DNA of 35,953 bases from CAIPAT01 sp037144075. Its GTDB lineage: Bacteria; Verrucomicrobiota; Lentisphaeria; Victivallales; Victivallaceae. Positions 7,240 through 14,781 of the stretch are shown here, one piece after another. The notes beneath the pieces are model-generated. The model ran no database searches, was not told the DNA's origin, and saw only the letters and a list, made by a program, of their open reading frames with translations. The first letter of the stretch is position 1, and each line of letters begins with the position of its first letter. Both the position numbers and the translations under genes were made by a program. The stretch lies in assembly GCA_037144075.1 (NCBI GenBank), contig JBAWXM010000009.1:1-35953 (forward strand). Direction: 5' to 3'.

Positions 7240-9852
7240 TCAGCCTATCAGTATCTCTCCGACAAACCCGTGTTTTACGACCGGCAATTTTGTACTATAG
7301 ATATCTCCTGGTCTTTGGGGGTTCCTATCGGAATAGGACGGATTGTCGGCGGTGAGAATCGAGAGATAATTCTTACAATTCTTCAGTTTGCCGCTGATAT
7401 CAAACCTACAGACAGGCCCAAGACTCGCACCGCAATACACGCCATTAATCCAGAGCTCAGCAGAATCGCCGGCATTCGGAATCTCGAGCAGTGTCGCAGA
7501 CGGGTCACTACATTCCCAAGTAGCGTCGTAGCGGAACTCCCCACAATAACGGGTCAAGCCATTGGCAACAGTGAGATTGACAGCTTCTGAATCCGCGCGC
7601 AGCAGACGGAAATCCCCATTGTTGCCTGCTTCGCGTACAAATATATCGTACCGTAACGGCAAGACGCGCATTTGGGGAAGATCATAAACAAAATCGTCCA
7701 ATTCATTATTTTCACAACCAAAGCTGACAACAAGCAATTGTTGTGCTTCTAGACGCAGACGCATACCATTTTTACCAACCGCTGCCCGGTAAGCCAGATT
7801 CTTCCACGGATCGTAGATCACGCAACCGCCGTTACGGGGAGGCATAACAAAGGTATCGATAACTTCACGGCCTTCATTGTTAAAAATATAAAGATCCGTG
7901 CCATCATTTTTTTCAAGACCATAGAAACGAAGCGAAGGCGACCACGGTTCAACGCGCAAGCGTCTGCCGCAAGCAACTTCGACTGCGGCGGGAAGTTCTT
8001 TCATTGAAACTGCAGCAAAACGTGCAATCAGTCCACTGATATCCTCATCCTTCCGTTCGCATCCGGCGGGCAGTTTGTCTGTGAAAATGACTTGGAGTCC
8101 CTGGGCTGCCAGTTCATCGAGCCGCGCCAACAGTGCTTTCGGCAGCAATTCAGCCATGGGCAGTACGAATGCGCCATAGCTCTCTTTATTGACCAATAGA
8201 CGTCCGTCTTTAACAATGCTGTCATGATAAATTGTATCAGAAGGAAGTATGTCAAAATCAAAACCGGAACGGGTCAGAGCAGCAGTGACGTCGTCAAGGC
8301 AGCGGTGTTCGCAGTTCTCCCAGTCGGGCTCCGCATTGTAGTATACCGCCAGGTCAGCCTTGTGGACACCGTCAGCAAGAAGGTGGCAGACGCGCTGAAC
8401 ATAGAGCATCATATTTCCAAAGAGCTTGTACTGCGGATTCAAGCCACCTGCGTAGAAGGAAGGAGGCATATAAACATCAGGAAAAACCATGGAATAGGCG
8501 TGCGGCACAAAATGATTGGTTCCGTTCGCCAGGAAATGGTTGATGATTGACCGCATGATCGGCAGGCCGGTCGTCCAGCCGTAAGCGCCAAAAACCTCGC
8601 AGACAACGCGGTTTCGCATATGCGGCGTAATGTGCGCTAGCGATGCACCAAGTTTTGCCAGACTATATTGATAAAAAGCAGAGTCGAATTGTTTTGATGC
8701 GCTGTTAGAAGTATGTTTGATAGTCGTAATTCCGGGAACCATCTGATTGAGCACTATATCGATTCCTGCCATGTGCTGGCCGGCCATCGAGCGAAAATAA
8801 TGTCCACACCCCCAGCCGGTATGCATGTGTATGCCTTCATCTTCCAGATTATGACCGATGTATAGCACTCCGTGATTCTCACACCACTGTCCGATCTGTT
8901 TGCTGAAGTTATCCCGCCAGAGGCCGGTAATCACGTCCATATAAGCAACACGGAGGCCGGGACTGACGCTGTCAACATCGTCCCAGAGCGCAGGCAATAA
9001 CCGCATTGTTGCTTCAATACTAAGATTGGCGCGCGCGGCAAGCCGCTCAGGCATATCATCCCACCACGGATATACACGCTGCATCTCTCCCATAAGGTGC
9101 AGATGAAAGTCGTGACCATACTTTCCATTACAGTTACCAAAAGCAGGTTCATCAGAGAAGAACCCGGCAAAGGTATTACCGAAATAAGGAGCAAAGTGCG
9201 CATAAATTTTTTCATGTACTTCGTCTATTAAATGGCGGCATGAATCGCGGGAGAGCATGCTTATGTAATTTGCGAAGAGGCCCAGCAGCGCAGGATCGGC
9301 AGTCATAACAAAATATATCCGCCAGACGCCTTCCGGCAAGTCAATTAAGCAAAGGTCGTCGGTAATACTCCTAGTCAGGTCTATAGGATCACCTACGCAG
9401 TGACCAGTTTCTTCATCTCGCAGAAAAGCACTGACTGAAATAATTTGTTCCTTTTCCGTATGTTTGGGAACAATAAGCGCACTGGCAGGAAGCGGGCCAA
9501 CTACATCAACCGGTTCTATTCGAAGGTTCCGGGGCCGGTATCTTGCATTTTCTTCTTTGTGTAAAGAATCATTAGCACTGCCTGTGGGTACATGCGAATC
9601 ATCCAGCAACCAGACCCGCATGTCGAGGCTTTTTGCCTTTTCCAGCATAAAGCCGAAGATATCCCACCAGAAATCAGAGCAGAACCAATCACCGCCGCGG
9701 TTTTCGACTAGAAATTCATTGATGCCGGCTGCTTTGATCGCTTCGATTTCGCGTCCGACGGTTTCCCGGTCTTCACCGGCATACCATAAGAATGGTAGAA
9801 TATAACTGCCATGTCTATCATTCAGGCAATCTTGAAGCTTCATATAACTCAT
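7240..9852 (-). CDS. GH106-like glycoside hydrolase (probable alpha-L-rhamnosidase)
   Basis: About 870 residues, no signal peptide seen. The N-terminal barrel begins FLWYAGEDRETVGREIEAIK and has VWLLDDSHVPTGSAND, the layout of GH106 and related rhamnosidases (xWIYDExxxPSGxA). Candidate catalytic acids are in GFFSDEPAFG and VVCEVFGAYGW. A Rossmann-like segment (AFVLPMAELLPKALLARLDE) follows. A C-terminal galactose-binding-like domain (AELWINGVYCG, about residues 790-870) is as in GH2/GH106 proteins. The start at 9852 is chosen for AAGGAA at ~9 bases; the longer frame to 9915 has no ribosome site. It precedes rhaA by 64 bases and follows a paralogue by 63, so one operon is likely. The rhamnosidase call leans on the rhaA neighbour. 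Confidence 0.8.
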   Translation of the reverse strand: MSYMKLQDCLNDRHGSYILPFLWYAGEDRETVGREIEAIKAAGINEFLVENRGGDWFCSDFWWDIFGFMLEKAKSLDMRVWLLDDSHVPTGSANDSLHKEENARYRPRNLRIEPVDVVGPLPASALIVPKHTEKEQIISVSAFLRDEETGHCVGDPIDLTRSITDDLCLIDLPEGVWRIYFVMTADPALLGLFANYISMLSRDSCRHLIDEVHEKIYAHFAPYFGNTFAGFFSDEPAFGNCNGKYGHDFHLHLMGEMQRVYPWWDDMPERLAARANLSIEATMRLLPALWDDVDSVSPGLRVAYMDVITGLWRDNFSKQIGQWCENHGVLYIGHNLEDEGIHMHTGWGCGHYFRSMAGQHMAGIDIVLNQMVPGITTIKHTSNSASKQFDSAFYQYSLAKLGASLAHITPHMRNRVVCEVFGAYGWTTGLPIMRSIINHFLANGTNHFVPHAYSMVFPDVYMPPSFYAGGLNPQYKLFGNMMLYVQRVCHLLADGVHKADLAVYYNAEPDWENCEHRCLDDVTAALTRSGFDFDILPSDTIYHDSIVKDGRLLVNKESYGAFVLPMAELLPKALLARLDELAAQGLQVIFTDKLPAGCERKDEDISGLIARFAAVSMKELPAAVEVACGRRLRVEPWSPSLRFYGLEKNDGTDLYIFNNEGREVIDTFVMPPRNGGCVIYDPWKNLAYRAAVGKNGMRLRLEAQQLLVVSFGCENNELDDFVYDLPQMRVLPLRYDIFVREAGNNGDFRLLRADSEAVNLTVANGLTRYCGEFRYDATWECSDPSATLLEIPNAGDSAELWINGVYCGASLGPVCRFDISGKLKNCKNYLSILTADNPSYSDRNPQRPGDIYSTKLPVVKHGFVGEILIG

Positions 9853-9915
9853 AACACAGTTTCCTTCCACATTTCCTTTATTATCGTCAGTGTTTTTTCG
9901 TTCCGAAAAATCCAA

Positions 9916-12288
9916 TTATTCAAAAATATTGATTTTAACTGGTCCGAAAAGTCCGCTTTCCAAACTATCCATTTCAAAGACACGCTGTCTATCCTCATAA
10001 GATGAAATCGGCGGACAATTTTTACGCCAGTATTCCTTGACTCCCTCAGGCGAAAGGGCATTGGCAAACGTATTTGACACTGTTACTTCCAGATGGTTTT
10101 GTCCTTTCCTGAGAGCTTCACCTATTTCAAAACGATGCGGTGAGAAGAAACGTTTACCTAGATACTTTCCGTTCAGGACTACTGAACATGCGTAAGCTAC
10201 TTTTCCGAGATCCAGCACTGCATTTTGCAATACTGCTGATATACCGAAATCGATAGAATAGACTGCATCCCCGCTGAAATCATCTCCGAGAAATTTTCGC
10301 CAATCACCTGTCGAAGCAGGTATTGCGGAAGTTTTCAGATTTTCGTATTCGTATTCGTGCTTCCCTGGTTTACTGCGGAAAACTGCTCTGATATTCCATC
10401 CATCATTTAACTCCAAAAAATCTCCTTTCCCGTTAAACTTTCGCAGATTGGCGTCTGCACTGACGCCAGTCATGAAAAAGGCGGAACTGCAAGGCTCGAA
10501 CACCCATTCAAAACATCCGTTTTCAGAGGGAAAAGAATAAAAAATTCCATCTTCTGGATTACAGAAAACCACGCTTTCCTTTTCGGACAATTCAATTTTT
10601 ACACGCACTGTTTTTTCCGACTCGTTTACAAGAAAATAAAGTGCTTTTTCTCCTATTATGCGCTTACATACCCGGATGTTCCGGTTTTGTGGGGTAATAG
10701 TCAAAAGCGGAATGATTTTTTCAAGATTGTCAAAGTCAATTACTTTGCCGGCGCTTGCCTTAAAATCCTCAAGTTTCTTTATTGCTGCTCGTGTCATCCA
10801 TTCAGTCGGAGGAAGGACAAGTGTGTCATAACACATTTTCCCTATTCGGAGTATCCCCGAAGAGATTTTTGCCGCAGCCAGCTGGCTGTCATCTATATAA
10901 TCAAAATCGCACTGTTTTTCCAGCATTTTTTCTGAAATTTCAAGATGATGCCTGATTGCCTCTTTTTTAGGTTTACCGTCTGCGTGTATCGCTCGGATGT
11001 CATAATAAAATGCTGTCCGGCAGTAGGGTTTCCCTCGTGAAAGCAGATAGGATGACCGCGCCAGAGCATTATGGAAGATATCCATATATTTCCATAGCGG
11101 CTCATGATCTCCATAATGCGGGCGGCATCCGCACATCCAGTTGTTGTAACTGGACTGCATGATCATGCTCAGTACAAAAAGATTGACGCCGCGTACAAGC
11201 AGGTAGTTCACAAGCCATTTCATCTGGTCAGGTTGGAGACCGTTTCCGTAAACGGCAAATATCTCGGCAACAATCAGCGGATTCCCCGTCTGATGCGCTG
11301 CGGACGAAGCGTATTTTGCAAAAGGAAAGTTTTCCTTGCCGGGAAAAAGCTGCCTCCAGATCACATCGACTCCGGGTAGATCCATTGCGCGAAGGGCTTG
11401 CAGAATATTGCCATATCCACCGTAAATATTTCCAGCCGGATCATCTTCATTGTTTACATGTCCGCCGGAAAGCAGTCCGTTTGCTCGGCACCATTTGCGA
11501 ATTGGCAACAGGAAACGCTTTAGGAAAAGTTCTCCGCAGACTTCTTGAAAATCAACCCTGACCTGCTGAAGTTCACGGGACTCGTGTTCCAAAGTTTCCT
11601 TCACAAGAGCTGATAAATACGGTTCAATTGAATATCCTTTTTTTCTGCGGAAGACCTGATCGAGCCCTTCTGTCCATGTCAGACGGTGCCCCGGGACTGT
11701 TGGCGACATTTGCGGTTCATCCGTGAACACGAAGCGGATTGTTTTACCGAAATGTAAAGAAGCTATTTTTCGATGTGCGTCATGAGTGAGTTCAATAAAC
11801 TTTTCAGTAACTCCTTGCGCCAACAGGTCGGGATACGGTGCTGAGATTTCCGGATGATATTCTTCCTTTTCGATACGAGTGCATTCACCTTGACTGACAA
11901 CCCAACTGCGAGCAAATTTTTCGGGATTGCTTTTCAATACTTGTCCACAGGCTCCGCCAGAAGGGAAACCACCCTCATCATAGAGATGATAATTCATGCC
12001 AAGCTTTTCACATTTGTTGATGAGAGCGGCAATGATCTTCATATATTCCGGTGAAAGATAGGACGGCTCCATGAGTGAAGGCCGGCCGGCCGTCCGCCAA
12101 TCTTTCGGGAATGGATGGAGACAAACTGATTTAGCTCCATGCGCCGCCATGTCCCGTAACTGGGCACAGAGTTGTTTCAGATTCATCCTGTCGTTGATTC
12201 CCCAGAAATACGCAGGAGACAAATACGCTGGCGGTTCAGTAAAATCTTTTCTACAAAATGTTGTTGCGATTTTACTCTGGTGTTTCAT
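9916..12288 (-). CDS. GH106-like glycoside hydrolase, second copy
   Basis: The 790-residue protein is a distant paralogue of its downstream neighbour. It opens SPAYFWGINDRMNLKQLCAQ, then has YHLYDEGGFPSGGACG, the GH106-type acid motif. Likely catalytic acids sit in FVFTDEPQMSP and IVAEIFAVYG. A C-terminal jelly-roll contains AVLDLGKVAYACSVVLNGKY, the usual galactose-binding-like fold found with these enzymes. No signal peptide was seen. The start at 12288 has AAGGAA 7 bases upstream. With the next GH106-like gene and rhaA it forms a probable operon for stripping rhamnose from a plant or algal polymer. The two copies differ enough to act on different linkages. Confidence 0.8.
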   Translation of the reverse strand: MKHQSKIATTFCRKDFTEPPAYLSPAYFWGINDRMNLKQLCAQLRDMAAHGAKSVCLHPFPKDWRTAGRPSLMEPSYLSPEYMKIIAALINKCEKLGMNYHLYDEGGFPSGGACGQVLKSNPEKFARSWVVSQGECTRIEKEEYHPEISAPYPDLLAQGVTEKFIELTHDAHRKIASLHFGKTIRFVFTDEPQMSPTVPGHRLTWTEGLDQVFRRKKGYSIEPYLSALVKETLEHESRELQQVRVDFQEVCGELFLKRFLLPIRKWCRANGLLSGGHVNNEDDPAGNIYGGYGNILQALRAMDLPGVDVIWRQLFPGKENFPFAKYASSAAHQTGNPLIVAEIFAVYGNGLQPDQMKWLVNYLLVRGVNLFVLSMIMQSSYNNWMCGCRPHYGDHEPLWKYMDIFHNALARSSYLLSRGKPYCRTAFYYDIRAIHADGKPKKEAIRHHLEISEKMLEKQCDFDYIDDSQLAAAKISSGILRIGKMCYDTLVLPPTEWMTRAAIKKLEDFKASAGKVIDFDNLEKIIPLLTITPQNRNIRVCKRIIGEKALYFLVNESEKTVRVKIELSEKESVVFCNPEDGIFYSFPSENGCFEWVFEPCSSAFFMTGVSADANLRKFNGKGDFLELNDGWNIRAVFRSKPGKHEYEYENLKTSAIPASTGDWRKFLGDDFSGDAVYSIDFGISAVLQNAVLDLGKVAYACSVVLNGKYLGKRFFSPHRFEIGEALRKGQNHLEVTVSNTFANALSPEGVKEYWRKNCPPISSYEDRQRVFEMDSLESGLFGPVKINIFE

Positions 12289-12874
12289 TTGAAATTCCTT
12301 TTGTGGTTTAATTTTTTGGGTCTTCACTAGAATTTGTGGGTACTATAAGACGAAGGACAGGAAAATGCAACAGAACCGTGATTCCGTAAAGGTCGCAATC
12401 CGGCATAACCGGTCGCGAGCTCCCTATTATTCCGTTTGCTCTCTTGACGGCATCCCGAACCTGCTGCAAATACGGCTGTTGCCGGTCAGAAGAAAAAATG
12501 TATTTTTTCATCCAACCCATTTCTTGAATACTACGTTCATAGTTCATATGTCACCCGTCATTTCATTAAAATGACGCCCTTTTTATCCATCATTTATTTG
12601 ATTCCAAATATTTCAAGCTCGGTTTCAGGGGGAGCTACCCACTAATTCTGGTGAAGAGGCAATTTTTTTAAATATCTCCGATAAACATGAGGCATTTTAA
12701 CAAAGAGTTCTCAATGTCGCAAGGCGGAAAATATTCAGTTCTCTACTGCGTTAAAACAGTTCTGGTTCTTTATTTGCGTTCTTCGATATTCTATATTAAT
12801 TTCTTCCAATTCTTTTATTTCAATATTCTAAACCAAATTAAGATTTGCAGAGTACCAAGCATTTAAAATCAGCT
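12289..12874. other. Intergenic region between AraC gene and hydrolase operon
   Basis: A minus frame (12308-12547, 79 codons, beginning MNYERSIQEMGWMKKYIFSS) is open up to near the hydrolase start. It has no good ribosome site and no recognised content, so it is only a possible small gene. The remaining 300 bases are AT-rich and should hold the operon promoter and AraC sites. No clear -35/-10 pair, repeat or hairpin stood out. Confidence 0.3.
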
Positions 12875-13744
12875 TTATTTTCGTGAGATGCGGTATTCTT
12901 CCGGTGTGCATCCATATTTTTTCTTGAAAATCCGTGTAAAATACGATGAGTCATTGAAACCGACCCGTTCAGCAATTTCTCCAATCCGCAGAGTAGAATT
13001 CAGGAGAAGAGTTGCTGCGGTGGCAAGGCGAAAATGCAGAACATATTCCATGGGAGAACGCCCGAAGGTTCGTTTGAAATGGCGCAACAGCGTGTTCTTT
13101 GACATCGCGGTCAGCTTTGCCAATTCAGTTAATGAGAGTGGACGATTGTAGTTTTCATTCAGATAGGCGATCACTTTTGAAGCTTCCAGCGGAAGCGCCG
13201 GCTGCTTACCGCACAATGACTTCCAGTTATCGCAAAGACGGCTCAATATCAGCATAAGCATTCCCAGCATGCCGCAGTTGCGCCCCGGTGAAGTAATGTC
13301 CTGTACCTGGACAAAACAGCGCAGATATTCTTCGAACTCTGTAAATTTATCTTCCGGCAATGTCATGCGAGGATAGCGCCCCGCCTGTTCAAAAAACTTG
13401 AGGTCGTGAGCGAAAATATACTTGTACCCCGGATGGGAATAAAGTTCCAGCAACGGCAGCGGTAGTTGATCTGCTACAAAAAGCAAATTGAATATTTCCA
13501 GATTTTCCGTATCATAATATCCGTGTGTTCCGTTCATAGGAATGATCAGTATATCGCCGCGCCCTATTTCTTCCATACCGTTCGTTGGAGTATAATGCAT
13601 AGCACGCCCGCTCAGTACGAAGACCACCTCCAGAAATTCTTGAAAATGCGCAGAATAATCCTTCTGGTGCTCAAAAAATCCACGCAACAGAAAATTCAGC
13701 GTAAGTCTAAAAGCTCCATCTTTATTTATCTCGCGTTTTTTCAT
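12875..13744 (-). CDS. AraC-family transcriptional regulator
   Basis: A 289-residue regulator with an N-terminal cupin-type sensor half (about residues 15-110: LRGFFEHQKDYSAHFQEFLE, then VFVLSGRAMHYTP and RGDILIIPMNGTHGYY). The C-terminal half (about 190-289) is a double helix-turn-helix: SLTELAKLTAMSKNTLLRHF and GEIAERVGFNDSSYFTRIFK, ending CTPEEYR as usual for AraC. It lies upstream of the two GH106-like genes and rhaA in the same direction. It is therefore a good candidate for their sugar-responsive activator, by analogy with RhaS/RhaR; that is inference. A TATGTCAAT box is 45 bases upstream of the start, just before an AT-rich -10-like element. A paralogous but truncated copy starts at 14779. 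Confidence 0.93.
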   Translation of the reverse strand: MKKREINKDGAFRLTLNFLLRGFFEHQKDYSAHFQEFLEVVFVLSGRAMHYTPTNGMEEIGRGDILIIPMNGTHGYYDTENLEIFNLLFVADQLPLPLLELYSHPGYKYIFAHDLKFFEQAGRYPRMTLPEDKFTEFEEYLRCFVQVQDITSPGRNCGMLGMLMLILSRLCDNWKSLCGKQPALPLEASKVIAYLNENYNRPLSLTELAKLTAMSKNTLLRHFKRTFGRSPMEYVLHFRLATAATLLLNSTLRIGEIAERVGFNDSSYFTRIFKKKYGCTPEEYRISRK

Positions 13745-13789
13745 ATTCGGCGTCTAGCATTTCCTGAAAGTAATTTATATAAAATGGTT

Positions 13790-13798
13790 ATTGACATA
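13790..13798 (-). promoter_or_regulatory. TATGTCAAT box upstream of the AraC gene
   Basis: On the minus strand TATGTCAAT is followed after 8 bases by TATATAAA, a likely -10 element. The AraC start codon is 45 bases away. The same 9-mer precedes three other genes in the window, always in the direction of the gene. Confidence 0.4.
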
Positions 13799-13826
13799 CT
13801 TTTCTAACGGCGATAGTTGAAACTCT

Positions 13827-13960
13827 TCAACGCACCCCGAGAATAAGCAGATAATAAGAATCATCGGCGTTCCAGTGCCAGAAGGCTTTCCGCTTTAATG
13901 TCGAGACATGTCCGTCGAAATAAGAAAGGTTTACTGTACCGCCATAAACGTAATTATGAT
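13827..13960 (-). pseudogene. 3' fragment of a pseudopilin (H-X9-DG type) gene
   Basis: A minus-strand frame without a start reads HNYVYGGTVNLSYFDGHVST, then LKRKAFWHWNADD and a stop at 13827-13829. The GGxxNxxYxDGHV pattern is the C-terminal hallmark of the pseudopilins common in Planctomycetes, Verrucomicrobia and Lentisphaerae, compare GYLDGHV in the gene at 18191-18937. The FTLIELL N-terminus is missing. The fragment begins where the IS remnant ends, so the gene was probably cut by insertion and deletion. Confidence 0.6.
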
Positions 13961-13971
13961 AAGTGCTTATC
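13958..13971. repeat. Short inverted repeat at the IS remnant end
   Basis: GATAAG-TG-CTTATC straddles the transposase stop codon and the start of the pseudopilin fragment. It may derive from the IS terminal repeat. The opposite end of the IS is lost, so this cannot be confirmed within the window. Confidence 0.25.
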
Positions 13972-14650
13972 CGTAAATAATAACTAGTTTTCTATATATT
14001 ATCATGGATGCTATCAAATGAAGGAGTGCCTCGTAATTGGCGGACTTCTTCTCAAACCTCACCAGGACTTTTCTGAAACGATTGAACAATGAATGAGTAA
14101 CTTCGACAATCCTTCGACGAGGCTCGTATCTTTTTTTCATGTCAACTTTTTCATCTCCTCTGGAGCGAACATGAGGAATAAACCCATGATCAATAATTAT
14201 TTGTTTCGCAGGTTCTCCAGTGTAGCCTGCGTCAGCACACGAATTTTCTTCCGTTTCCTGCACGGGATTGATTATTCTTTCATTCAAAACTTTTTCCAAC
14301 TGTGACACATCATGCCGGTTTGCGCCGGTTACGACGATCGACAACGGGAGTCCATGTCCGTCCACAAGGATATGTCTTTTGCTTCCATTTTTTTCCCCTG
14401 TCCGTTGGATTGGGTCCGACTGCTTCCTGGGCCAGTGAAGCTTTTGTCATGGTACCGTAAATGCTTTGCCATTCCTAGGCGATACCCTCCATTTCATCAT
14501 ATTCAACAAGTCCTTTCTTCCATATTTTTTTGAATAAACCAGCACGCTCCCACTCTTGAAAATAAGCGTGAATACTGCTCGAACTGCCAAAGCTTATCGG
14601 CAAAGCTTTCCATTGGATGCCGGTTCTGAGAACATAAATAATCCACTTAG
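13967..14650 (-). pseudogene. IS5-family (IS427/ISL2-like) transposase remnant
   Basis: Pieced together on the minus strand, the product reads IIYVLRTGIQWKALPISFG, HAYFQEWERAGLFKKIWKKG, LVEYDEMEGIA-stop-EWQSIYGT, then MTKASLAQEAVGPNPTDRGK. After a frame change it continues NGSKRHILVDGHGLPLSIVV, TGANRHDVSQLEKV and a normal C-terminus with RRRIVEVTHSLFNRFR. This is the IS5-family DDE order. Damage: the N-terminal ~40 residues are missing. A TAG replaces the usual Trp before EWQ. The first catalytic Asp (usual QSIDG) is Tyr. The frame moves at a G4A7 run near 14390-14400, which might once have been a programmed shift. The remnant is joined in the middle of an AraC gene. Confidence 0.85.
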
Positions 14651-14779
14651 TACAAATATCTCCTCTGAAAAATCATGCAAATGGTCCGGACAATCCTTCT
14701 GGTGTTCGAAAAAGCCGCGCAGCATAAACTTTGGCGTTTTCTGGAAACTACTCTCTTTTTTAAGCATGCGTATTATCAT
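14645..14779 (-). pseudogene. Truncated second AraC regulator (N-terminal ~46 codons)
   Basis: The frame begins MIIRMLKKESSFQKTPKFML and continues RGFFEHQKDCPDHLHDFSEE, IFVLSG. It aligns without gaps to the N-terminus of the intact AraC regulator (LRGFFEHQKDYSAHFQEFLE, VVFVLSG). After VLSG the sequence becomes the IS5 transposase in another frame. The sensor half and the DNA-binding half are gone. The ATG is 2 bases past the stop of the GH42-like gene and its ribosome site (GGGAGG) lies within that gene's last codons, so the two were co-transcribed and probably coupled in translation. Confidence 0.75.
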
Positions 14780-14781
14780 AT

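Noticed and set aside
12308..12547. 79-codon minus frame before the first GH106-like gene
   Set aside because: No ribosome site and no recognisable content; kept only as a note in the intergenic entry.
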